DNA from: an uncultured Clostridia bacterium
GTDB lineage: Bacteria; Bacillota; Clostridia; Oscillospirales; Oscillospiraceae
Assembly (NCBI GenBank): GCA_945949735.1
Contig: CAMFFO010000003.1
Span: 1-55,909, forward strand
Length of the DNA: 55,909 bases
Direction of reading: 5' to 3'
The notes under the pieces were generated by a model that did no database searches, was not told the origin of the DNA, and saw only the letters and a list, made by a program, of their open reading frames with translations. The translations under genes and the position numbers were made by a program. Below are positions 15,839 through 23,117 of this stretch, one piece after another; the first letter of the stretch is position 1, and each line of letters starts with the position of its first letter.

Positions 15839-17233
15839 ATGAAAACCATTGAATTGGACAAATGGGAGCCTTCCGAGGAAGACCCCCGCAAGCTGAAGTG
15901 TGCCGGACAGCGCACAGCCCAGGAGGTTTTCGAGGAACTGAAATACCGGCTGGAGGGCATGGGCTATCTGCCGGACGAGTATTTTCTGCTGGCTCAGGAG
16001 TGGGAAAATGGCCGGGAGATCCCCCAGGACGCAGACATCTTCTGTACCACCGACTATGGCGGCAGCGAGGGCGTCTATCTGGATGTGTACCTGAAGTGGT
16101 ATGAAAACGGCCAGCCGGTCACCAGGAGCTTCATCACCGGCAAGACCCTGGGCGATACCGGCGCGGACCTTGACCGGATGTTTCTCATCTCCTCCGCCAT
16201 CACCAAGGCGTTCCACGGGGATGGCGGCACCTATGCCCGGTATATGCGGTTGGGGGAACGACCGGAGCCAGAGGACATGATCGTCCACCTGGATCCCGCG
16301 GAACAGCGTACCATCATCCAGGCGCTGGCAGAGCAGCGGGAACGACAGGAGGCTGCCATGTCCCAGACCGAGCAGCTTCTACGGCGCATGACCGGGAGCA
16401 TCACCGCCTATATGGACACGGCTGGTCAGCGGCCCCTGCGCATGAGCGACTATGACAAAACAGTACTGGCCATCCGGGACGGCGAGTTGGAAACATTCAA
16501 GCAGTTTTACCCCAAGGTGCCGAATCAGGCGGACAGTCTGCTGGCGGAGGCGGCTGGACGGCCGGGGATAGTTGGACGGAAGATGGTTCTGACATTGCTG
16601 GCCGACGCAAGGAGTATTTCGCCGGAAGCCTACCTCACCGCCTGCAAGCGGGCGGTGGATACGGGAGACAGCCAGCGGGTGCAGACTCTGGTGGAGCAGA
16701 TGAAAAGCCGGCTCTCAGAGCCGCGTCCCACGCTCCCCGGCGAGGTCATCCAGTACGCCTATGGACACGATCATCAGGAGATCGCCAAAGACCTGCTCCG
16801 GCGATGCACCCCGGAGCAGATTGCCGCCGCACCGCCAAGCCTGCTGCCCATGGCCGCCATGCGGCAGGATTTCCAAACTGCCATGGTGCTGGTGGAAAAG
16901 GGGGCGCAGCCGGACCGTCACATTTCCCAGGTGCTCCGTCCTTTGCTCTCTGGTCATCTGGAATGGATGGCAGAGCGGCTTTTGAAAGCAGGGATGCCGG
17001 TGGAACTGGATGATTATGCCGCCCTCTCTGCCTGCATTCAAAATGACGCGGTGGATACGGCCAAGCTGCTGCTGGATCGCGGCATGGATCTGGAGCAGTA
17101 CCGCCTGTGGGATGCGGCCTACGGCAGGAGCGACGGCCATGCGGAAACCATGGATGCGCTGTCCGAATACTGGTCAGAACTGCAAAGCGGCCCACAGCAG
17201 GACGGCCCAGCCATGGGCGGCATGAGTCTATGA
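15839..17233 (+). CDS. Unknown protein with C-terminal ankyrin-like helical repeats
   Basis: 464 residues from ATG 15839, with GAAAGGAG upstream. The N-terminal 130 residues are mixed alpha/beta (LKYRLEGMGYLPDEYFLL, FCTTDYGGSEGVYLDVYLKWYEN). A glutamine-rich helix follows (EQRTIIQALAEQRERQEAAM). From about residue 300 there are helix-turn-helix pairs resembling ankyrin repeats (MAAMRQDFQTAMVLVEKGAQPD, ALSACIQNDAVDTAKLLLDRGMDLE). Ankyrin domains bind proteins. The stop overlaps the start of the M23 gene (ATGA), so it belongs to the transfer operon. Confidence 0.55.
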   Translation: MKTIELDKWEPSEEDPRKLKCAGQRTAQEVFEELKYRLEGMGYLPDEYFLLAQEWENGREIPQDADIFCTTDYGGSEGVYLDVYLKWYENGQPVTRSFITGKTLGDTGADLDRMFLISSAITKAFHGDGGTYARYMRLGERPEPEDMIVHLDPAEQRTIIQALAEQRERQEAAMSQTEQLLRRMTGSITAYMDTAGQRPLRMSDYDKTVLAIRDGELETFKQFYPKVPNQADSLLAEAAGRPGIVGRKMVLTLLADARSISPEAYLTACKRAVDTGDSQRVQTLVEQMKSRLSEPRPTLPGEVIQYAYGHDHQEIAKDLLRRCTPEQIAAAPPSLLPMAAMRQDFQTAMVLVEKGAQPDRHISQVLRPLLSGHLEWMAERLLKAGMPVELDDYAALSACIQNDAVDTAKLLLDRGMDLEQYRLWDAAYGRSDGHAETMDALSEYWSELQSGPQQDGPAMGGMSL

Positions 17234-18297
17234 GCGCCACAGCCGCCGCGGTAGTCAAAGCGGCCATCGCCGCCCTCTCGGATGAAAATACCCGGAAGAA
17301 GCTGGGCTGGGTGCTGGTGGCCATCCTCTCTCCGGTGATCCTGCTCATCGCCTTTTTATGCTCTCTGGGTTCGGGCTCCGCCTCCCACAACCTCTCTGTG
17401 GTGGAGCTGTGCTTCTACGGCGGGACGATTCCTGCGGAACTCCCGGACGAGTACCGTGCCTATATCGGAGAGATGCAGACCTGTTTCGCTTTGCTGGATG
17501 GAGCCATCGCTGAAATCAACGCACAGGCAGAGGATGAAAATGGCCTTGACGGTATCCGTGTCAAGGCCATCTTTTATGCTCTGTACTTCGGCGCGGAAAG
17601 TCCCAGCCGCCAGGACTGCCGGGCGTTTGCGGACTGCTTCGTCACCTATGAGGAGCGCACCCGCACCGTAATCATAGCGAATGAAGATGGAACTACCACA
17701 GAGGAAGAAGAAACCTATACCGTGGCAGTACCTATCGAGGATCTGGCACAGGTCTACAAGAACATCTACGCCGTGCTGGGCACAGAGTCCACCGATGATC
17801 AACAAGCCAATGCGGACAGCGTCTACAGTCTGATCCGCTATGGCTACACCGGGAGCGGCAGCGGCTTTTCCGGTTCGGATGTGCCGTTCATCGGGGCGGA
17901 CGGCTTCTGCTCTCCCATCGGGGAGAACTGGCGGAGCGTGGTCACCTCGGAGTTCGGCAATCGTATCGACCCCATCACGGGAGAGCGCCGGGGACATACC
18001 GGCATGGACCTGGCGGTACCCACCGGCACGCCGATCCGCGCCGCCCTGCCGGGGACGGTGACAGTCTCCGCCTACAACCAGGGCGGGTACGGCTACTATA
18101 TCATCATCGACCACGGCGATGGCCTGTCCACTCTATACGGCCACTGTTCCCAACTGCTGGCCTCGGCGGGCCGGACGGTGGAGGCAGGGGATGTGGTCGC
18201 CCTGTCCGGCTCCACCGGACGGTCCACCGGTCCGCACCTCCACTTCGAGGTGCGGGTCAACGGGGAGCGGACGAACCCGCGCAGCTATCTGCCATAG
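17230..18297 (+). CDS. Membrane-anchored M23 peptidoglycan endopeptidase of the transfer system
   Basis: 355 residues; ATG 17230 overlaps the previous stop by 4 nt. One membrane segment (LGWVLVAILSPVILLIAFLC) is followed by an extracellular region. The M23 domain begins near residue 240: GHTGMDLAVPTGTPI gives the first zinc ligands (H and D) and HLHFEVRVNGE the HxH ligand. M23 enzymes cut peptide cross-bridges of peptidoglycan. In Gram-positive ICEs such hydrolases open the wall for the mating channel, the role VirB1 plays elsewhere. Confidence 0.88.
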   Translation: MSATAAAVVKAAIAALSDENTRKKLGWVLVAILSPVILLIAFLCSLGSGSASHNLSVVELCFYGGTIPAELPDEYRAYIGEMQTCFALLDGAIAEINAQAEDENGLDGIRVKAIFYALYFGAESPSRQDCRAFADCFVTYEERTRTVIIANEDGTTTEEEETYTVAVPIEDLAQVYKNIYAVLGTESTDDQQANADSVYSLIRYGYTGSGSGFSGSDVPFIGADGFCSPIGENWRSVVTSEFGNRIDPITGERRGHTGMDLAVPTGTPIRAALPGTVTVSAYNQGGYGYYIIIDHGDGLSTLYGHCSQLLASAGRTVEAGDVVALSGSTGRSTGPHLHFEVRVNGERTNPRSYLP

Positions 18298-18318
18298 GGC
18301 AGAGGAAAGGAAAATGTG

Positions 18319-19362
18319 ATGAAAATCAAAGCAAATCTCTTGAACAGACCCAACAATTTTCAGATGGATGATTGTCAAATCGAGAAGGTGGTGGAGTTAT
18401 CAACGGCGGAGTTTTCCGCGCTGGTGATCACACCGCTCACAAATCAGCCGTTCATTGCGGAGAACAAAAGCCGGATGTTCGTCGACAACAGAGCCATCCA
18501 CTGCCTGCTGGCGCTGGGCCAGGGCAGCGAGGACGGTGTGCTGGTCTATTCCGACGGCTATGATTACCCACGCCTCGCCGCCTATCTGCCGGGGATGCGG
18601 GATATCCTCAACGCCAGACTGGAGCGGGCGGCGGACTTCATCGTCCGGCAGGGTACGGAGGCCACAGAGAACGGGAACTGGGGCGTCAGTTTCGAGGAGC
18701 TGGAGAAGCGGACCGGGATCACGATCCGCAGAGGAAACGGCCTGGACGGGATGCTGCTGGATGTGCTCACACGCCGCAGAGAGATAGCCTCGGCGGTACT
18801 GACCGATACAGGGCTCGACATAGCGTACCACCCCAGTTTCTGTCCCAGGATTCAAGGCCAGAAACCGTGCTACTTCGCCAAACTTCCGGAGGAACAGAAG
18901 ACCCGGCTTTTCTATGACGCGGTAGAGGTGTTCTGTGAGCTTTTTGAAAGTGAAGGTATCTACTCCACTCTTCACGACGGCCTGCAAATGCCGAATGAGG
19001 AGATCCTGGCACGCGGATACCTCACCGTCGAGGCCATGCTGGCCGCGGGTGCCGTCATAGCCCTGCCGGAAAACTCTGATATCTCTCTGCGGGACATTCT
19101 CCAGTACGAGCTGGCCGAGGATCTGTCTCTCGTCCACACCCAGGGTGGAGAACCGATATTCCTTGAACAGGAGGAGGAACTGACCCGTGCGGAGCGAAAA
19201 CGCTTCTCCGATGTGCTGGACGCCCGCGTTCTGGAGACCCGCGCCGGGGAGGACGGCACGGAGATCGTGATTGACGGCGTGAAGCCGGAACGGCTGGAGC
19301 AGTTCCGCTCTGTCCTCGATGCCTATAAGCCGGAGGCTCAGAGCATGAAATTCATTCAATAA
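18319..19362 (+). CDS. Conserved ICE protein of unknown function
   Basis: 347 residues. ATG 18319 is preferred over GTG 18316; AGAGGAAAGGA lies upstream. There is no signal peptide or membrane segment. The protein has LNRPNNFQMDDCQIEKVVEL at the start, YDYPRLAAYLPGMRDILNAR in the middle and many acidic residues toward the end. I recognise it only as a type of protein found with clostridial transfer genes. It opens a run of five small unknown genes. Confidence 0.5.
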   Translation: MKIKANLLNRPNNFQMDDCQIEKVVELSTAEFSALVITPLTNQPFIAENKSRMFVDNRAIHCLLALGQGSEDGVLVYSDGYDYPRLAAYLPGMRDILNARLERAADFIVRQGTEATENGNWGVSFEELEKRTGITIRRGNGLDGMLLDVLTRRREIASAVLTDTGLDIAYHPSFCPRIQGQKPCYFAKLPEEQKTRLFYDAVEVFCELFESEGIYSTLHDGLQMPNEEILARGYLTVEAMLAAGAVIALPENSDISLRDILQYELAEDLSLVHTQGGEPIFLEQEEELTRAERKRFSDVLDARVLETRAGEDGTEIVIDGVKPERLEQFRSVLDAYKPEAQSMKFIQ

Positions 19363-19378
19363 AGGGGGCGGCAGACTC

Positions 19379-19529
19379 ATGGACAGTTATGGCTTCCCCC
19401 ATGTGCGCCCCCTGTTTGGTGAGAACCAGGACTTGGCCGGCCTATCTGCGGGAGGTCGAGGCAAGCTGGAACACCCAGCAGGCGGAGGCGCAGACAGATG
19501 CTCCCCAGATAACGATGAAGGAGAGATGA
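19379..19529 (+). pseudogene. Small 49-residue gene broken by one inserted base
   Basis: ATG 19379 (with AGGGGG upstream) starts MDSYGFPHVRPLFGENQDLA. The frame then becomes compositionally odd, while the next frame reads AYLREVEASWNTQQAEAQ and ends at TGA 19527-19529. Removing a single G in the run GGCCGGCC near 19440 joins the two parts into one 49-residue protein. The corrected length fits exactly (151 nt = 50 codons + 1), and its stop would overlap an ATG (19526) as ATGA. This is either a real frameshift mutation, a sequencing error or programmed shifting. Confidence 0.5.
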
Positions 19530-19531
19530 CC

Positions 19532-20335
19532 ATGTCAAGTTTTAATATTGCTCTTGCAGAAGAGGGCCTCACCGCCTATGCCATAGAACGGCAGAATGGA
19601 ATCGAGCGTCACCAACGGCAGGACGAACCGCCCTGGTCGGAAACACGCCGGTTCTGGATCGACGCGATCCTTCAGGGCATGGCCCGGCTGGATGGAGTGC
19701 GGCCTGACCCAAAGCAGATGGAGCGGTTCGACCAGCGGCTGGCACAGGCCCGCGGCAGCTTTGCCGCAGAGCCTGCCACAGTTCAATCGCAGAAAGAGAC
19801 GATCCGGGAACTGCAATGCTACCTCTCTGCGGTGGAAGCAGCCGGCGATGACCGCAGGCGGCAGATTGCCGTTGTCCGGGATTTGCTGGAGGACATGGCC
19901 TCCCATCTGCCGTGGGCCGGCGTGTCAAATGGGCTGCACGACGCCTATGACCAGTCGGCGTCCATGCTCCGCCACATGACCGCCCGGATGCCCATTCGGT
20001 TCACCCGTATCCTTCTGGGCTGGGAGACCGGCCCCTGCGAGAGCGCCTATGTATCCGGCGCGGTGACCACGCCGGAAGAAGTCACGGATACACTGCTGTT
20101 CAGGAAACTCTCTGAGCGGTATCCAGAGGTAACCGATTGGCCCGCGCTCTGCGTGGTCTACAACGGCGCTGGGCTGGATAACCCCATGGGTGTGGTGGAC
20201 GCGTCAGAGTTCGATCTGGCGATCATGAACGAGGCCGGCGACTGCTTTCTGAATTTGCCTGGGATCCGCTGGGCTGGAGGTCCCTACGAAATGCGGGTCG
20301 CGGACAGCCCCGCCATGACAATGACGATGCAATAA
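19532..20335 (+). CDS. Conserved ICE protein of unknown function
   Basis: 267 residues. ATG 19532 lies 8 nt after AAGGAG (19518-19523); ATG 19526 is an alternative. The N-terminus SSFNIALAEEGLTAYAIERQ is followed by a helical region and a C-terminal beta-rich region ending in DCFLNLPGIRWAGGPYEMRV. No signal peptide or membrane helix is visible, and I recognise no catalytic motif. It is likely co-transcribed with its neighbours. Confidence 0.5.
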   Translation: MSSFNIALAEEGLTAYAIERQNGIERHQRQDEPPWSETRRFWIDAILQGMARLDGVRPDPKQMERFDQRLAQARGSFAAEPATVQSQKETIRELQCYLSAVEAAGDDRRRQIAVVRDLLEDMASHLPWAGVSNGLHDAYDQSASMLRHMTARMPIRFTRILLGWETGPCESAYVSGAVTTPEEVTDTLLFRKLSERYPEVTDWPALCVVYNGAGLDNPMGVVDASEFDLAIMNEAGDCFLNLPGIRWAGGPYEMRVADSPAMTMTMQ

Positions 20336-20352
20336 GATTGGAGGCTGTCACC

Positions 20353-20628
20353 ATGGAAAAAAGTGAAATCACAATCAGCTTCGACTGTGAGCGGCTGGAG
20401 GCGCTGGAGTTCTATTTGGGGAAGGAGCATTCCAGCGTCCAGAAACGCATGGAGGAGGCCCTGCGGCAGCTCTATGAACAGGCTGTACCTGAACCGGTGC
20501 GGGAGTTTCTGGACAGAAAAGCCGCGCCAGTTCGTCCCAAGCGTCCGACGCGGCCAAGCCAGCCGAAGCAGGAACCGCGTCCTGTTGCACCACTTGCGCA
20601 GAAGGAGGATGCACGCAATGAACAGTAG
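20353..20628 (+). CDS. Small ICE protein, DUF6103-like
   Basis: 91 residues from ATG 20353, with GGAGG at 20340-20344. The first 50 residues (EITISFDCERLEALEFYLGK, then QKRMEEALRQLYEQ) form a compact strand-helix-helix that recalls an RHH-type fold. The tail is rich in Pro, Lys and Arg. I associate it from memory with DUF6103, a family of clostridial mobile elements; this was not checked. It overlaps the next gene by 11 nt. Confidence 0.5.
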   Translation: MEKSEITISFDCERLEALEFYLGKEHSSVQKRMEEALRQLYEQAVPEPVREFLDRKAAPVRPKRPTRPSQPKQEPRPVAPLAQKEDARNEQ

Positions 20629-21655
20629 AGAAATCACCCTATGGCTCGACGGGCGATGGTACGACGCGCTGAGCCGCCAGCTGAAAGGTGAGACAGTGGA
20701 GGACAAGCTCAATGAGCACCTGGACGAGCTCATCAACGCCCTGATCCCGGACACGGAGTACAGCCGCATCAGCCAGGAGATCTGGCAGGAGGAGCAGGAG
20801 AACAAGCAGGCGCAGGAAGCCGCCCGCCGCTTCGCCGTGTTCCATGTGACGGAGGACGGCGGCGATACCTACTTCGTGGCCGAGGAGAATCTGGAGATGC
20901 TCCAGGTGGCCGCCCGGCTGCGCAGCTATCTCCGCAAGCCCCCTGAGAACTCTCCCGCACGGTTCACCGGAATGTTTTCCCGCGGGGAGAAGATCTCCCG
21001 TGAGCAGTTCAATGACTATGTGTCGGAGCGGCTGGAGAACACCGGACGGGTGACCGGGGCATTCGACATCGACCTGGACTCCGGCCGCTTCAACGCGCTC
21101 CATATCATGGACGGCTGGCAGTGTTTCCGAATCAGGGATGTCAGCAGCGCCGCCTACTATGCAAATAAGAGAGCCTATACGTCGTTGGAGGAGCGGTGGA
21201 AGGTGTTCCTCAACCATCTCGATGGAAAACAGCTCACCCAGGAAATTGAGCCTGGATATCTCACCGGCAGCCGGATGCTCCGAACCGGGGACATCTCCTT
21301 CAGCGGGGACATCGAGCAGAACGAAAACCTGCTGGAGTTCTATCTGGATACCGCTTTCGACGTCGACAAAGTATTCGGCACACACGTCTGCACCGATGAG
21401 AATGATGACTGGCTGAACATCTATGCCAACTACGATATGGAGCACCGCCGCGTCTGCGACACGCTGGAAGTGTTCCTGGTGCATGGCGATGGCAGCGAGC
21501 AGGACTACAAGTACTGTCTCAGCGAGGAGGAGCAGGCGCTCCTCCTTCCGAAGATGGAGGACTACTGCCAGCAGCAGACGGGCATGAGCCTTGCTGACTA
21601 CAGCGCACAGTGCATGGCGGAGGATATGGCGCCGCCCATCGGCCCTGCAATGTGA
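20618..21655 (+). CDS. Conserved ICE protein of unknown function
   Basis: 345 residues from ATG 20618 with GAAGGAGGA upstream. The start NSREITLWLDGRWYDALSRQ, followed by VEDKLNEHLDELINALIP, suggests a strand-helix DNA-binding-like head, then a coiled helix (WQEEQENKQAQEAARRFAVF). The rest is mixed alpha/beta with FTGMFSRGEKISREQFNDYV and LDTAFDVDKVFGTHV. No enzyme motif is evident. It may share a helical head with the preceding 91-residue protein. Confidence 0.5.
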   Translation: MNSREITLWLDGRWYDALSRQLKGETVEDKLNEHLDELINALIPDTEYSRISQEIWQEEQENKQAQEAARRFAVFHVTEDGGDTYFVAEENLEMLQVAARLRSYLRKPPENSPARFTGMFSRGEKISREQFNDYVSERLENTGRVTGAFDIDLDSGRFNALHIMDGWQCFRIRDVSSAAYYANKRAYTSLEERWKVFLNHLDGKQLTQEIEPGYLTGSRMLRTGDISFSGDIEQNENLLEFYLDTAFDVDKVFGTHVCTDENDDWLNIYANYDMEHRRVCDTLEVFLVHGDGSEQDYKYCLSEEEQALLLPKMEDYCQQQTGMSLADYSAQCMAEDMAPPIGPAM

Positions 21656-21779
21656 TCTATGTCAATCTGCTGGTGCTATTTTTCGTTGGCTTTGCTGAAT
21701 AGCTTTTCCGGCGAAGGTGTGCCATTGTGTTTGCAAGCCGCCAGGAGCGGCACAAAATAACAACAGGAGGAACAACGAT
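21656..21779 (+). promoter_or_regulatory. Second copy of the shared ICE box
   Basis: A 26-bp box at 21682-21707 (core TTTGCTGAATAGCTTTT) matches the copy at 10423-10448 at 24 of 26 positions. It lies about 73 bp before the ATG at 21780 and is the first gap of this size in the operon. It marks a likely new promoter. Confidence 0.55.
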
Positions 21780-22250
21780 ATGACAACTGAGAGAGCGCAG
21801 GAATTTCAAATGAGGATCACCGAGGAGGCTCTGGCTTTGATGATCATCCACGGTGAGAGCGTCAGCGACGCCCCCAGTGAGGAGGACATCAGCCTGGCCC
21901 ACTACGAGGAGGCCGTCACCCTGATTGGTAAGGCGTGGGGCCTCCCCGCTGAGGCCACCGCTGAGAACCTCGGCCTCATCCAGAGGGAGAAGGATGTCCT
22001 CCGCAGGATCGCGGCCGGCGAGAATGTCAACCATATCCTGCCGGAAGAAGAACTGCCCATGAACGCCAGCGGGATGGAAACACTGGACAACGTGTGGGAC
22101 CTGTTCGAAACCGCCGTCCGGCTGGACAACTGGGAGCAGCGCGCAGCGATGTTCAAGCTGGCCGATGAACTGGCGGAGTGCCAGAACCTGCTGGACTGGA
22201 TCGAGAAGACGCCCGCGGAGCGGGAGTTACCTGAGATCACAGCCGGCTGA
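21780..22250 (+). CDS. Small acidic helical ICE protein
   Basis: 156 residues from ATG 21780, with CAGGAGG upstream. It is acidic and predicted to be all-helical (AQEFQMRITEEALALMIIHG, WDLFETAVRLDNWEQRAAMF). There is no signal peptide. Position after the shared box and just before the candidate oriT suggests a regulator or an anti-host factor, but nothing in the sequence proves it. Confidence 0.5.
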   Translation: MTTERAQEFQMRITEEALALMIIHGESVSDAPSEEDISLAHYEEAVTLIGKAWGLPAEATAENLGLIQREKDVLRRIAAGENVNHILPEEELPMNASGMETLDNVWDLFETAVRLDNWEQRAAMFKLADELAECQNLLDWIEKTPAERELPEITAG

Positions 22251-22266
22251 TTGGCAGCCCAAACAG

Positions 22267-22294
22267 GGGGCGCTCCATTGCGATGGAGCGCCCC
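22267..22294 (+). terminator. Strong 12-bp hairpin with TGCG loop
   Basis: GGGGCGCTCCAT (22267-22278) pairs perfectly with ATGGAGCGCCCC (22283-22294). Only a weak T-rich stretch follows. It ends the operon of small ICE genes and borders the candidate oriT. Confidence 0.6.
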
Positions 22295-22299
22295 TACTG

Positions 22300-22694
22300 T
22301 TCTCCCCGCCGTTGCCCCTGTCCCGCCCTGTGTGCCGCTTTGCGGGGGTGGGCAGCGTCCCAGCCCACTGGCGCGGCAAAGCGCCGTGTTGCCAGCGTGT
22401 GGCGGGAAACGGGAAGGCACAAATGGCCGCTTTGCGGGGGGACGAAAAAAGTGCTGGATAAAAGGGTGCAATCACCCTGTATCACACCGCCCCGCAATGC
22501 GGGTCGGAGATACGCTTTTTAGGCTGGTCACGACAGTTTTTCGGTACCTTTTTGCTAAACCCAGTGTTATCACTTCTTTGCCGATGCTATCAAATCTGAT
22601 ATGAACCTGCCAAAAATCCCGACAGTTCCAGCGGTGTTTGCAGTTTCAAAAATGCTATCACAGCTATTTTCAGTTTATATCGGAGGTATTCTGA
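22300..22694. other. Candidate origin of transfer and relaxase promoter region
   Basis: This 395-bp gene-free stretch directly precedes the RHH accessory and relaxase genes. It holds a perfect 15-bp direct repeat (22334-22348 and 22426-22440, GCCGCTTTGCGGGGG), each copy itself a CCGC/GCGG hairpin. It also has an inverted repeat AGGGTG-CAAT-CACCCT (22463-22478) and another, CCCGC-AAT-GCGGG (22491-22503). The base composition changes from GC-rich to AT-rich near 22,510. Clustered repeats beside the relaxase gene are the usual signature of oriT. The nick site cannot be placed by eye. Confidence 0.55.
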
Positions 22695-23102
22695 ATGACA
22701 GAAGAAAAAGTAAAATTTCTGATGCGGATCGATTCTGATACTGACCGCAAGATTAAAACAGCCATGCCGCTGGCAAATGTCCGCAGTCAAAACGAGTTCG
22801 TGGAGAACGCCTTACGGTTCTACTGCGACTACCTGGCCTCCCAGGATTGCTTCTCCGTACTGCCGCCCATGCTGGTGTCCGCCATCCGTGCCACCGTGCA
22901 GAGCAGCGAGACACATATCTGCCGCATCCTGTTCAAGCTGGCGGTGGAGATGGACATGATGATGAACATCCTGGCCGCGGGCATGGAAATTCCGGAGGAG
23001 CAGCTGCGGGAACTGCGGGGCCGGTGCGTCCAAAATGTGAAAAAGACCAACGGCGGCATCACGCTGGAGAACGCGGTGGCGTATCAGCGCGGCGCGGACT
23101 GA
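22695..23102 (+). CDS. Relaxosome accessory protein, ribbon-helix-helix (MobC-like)
   Basis: 135 residues from ATG 22695 with CGGAGG upstream. The N-terminal strand VKFLMRIDSDTDRKIKTAM plus NEFVENALRFYCDYLA form an RHH-type DNA-binding unit. The rest is helical. It lies between the candidate oriT and the relaxase, the usual place of MobC/TraY-like proteins that load the relaxase at oriT. Confidence 0.7.
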   Translation: MTEEKVKFLMRIDSDTDRKIKTAMPLANVRSQNEFVENALRFYCDYLASQDCFSVLPPMLVSAIRATVQSSETHICRILFKLAVEMDMMMNILAAGMEIPEEQLRELRGRCVQNVKKTNGGITLENAVAYQRGAD

Positions 23103-23117
23103 CGGCGGTGACGCTTC

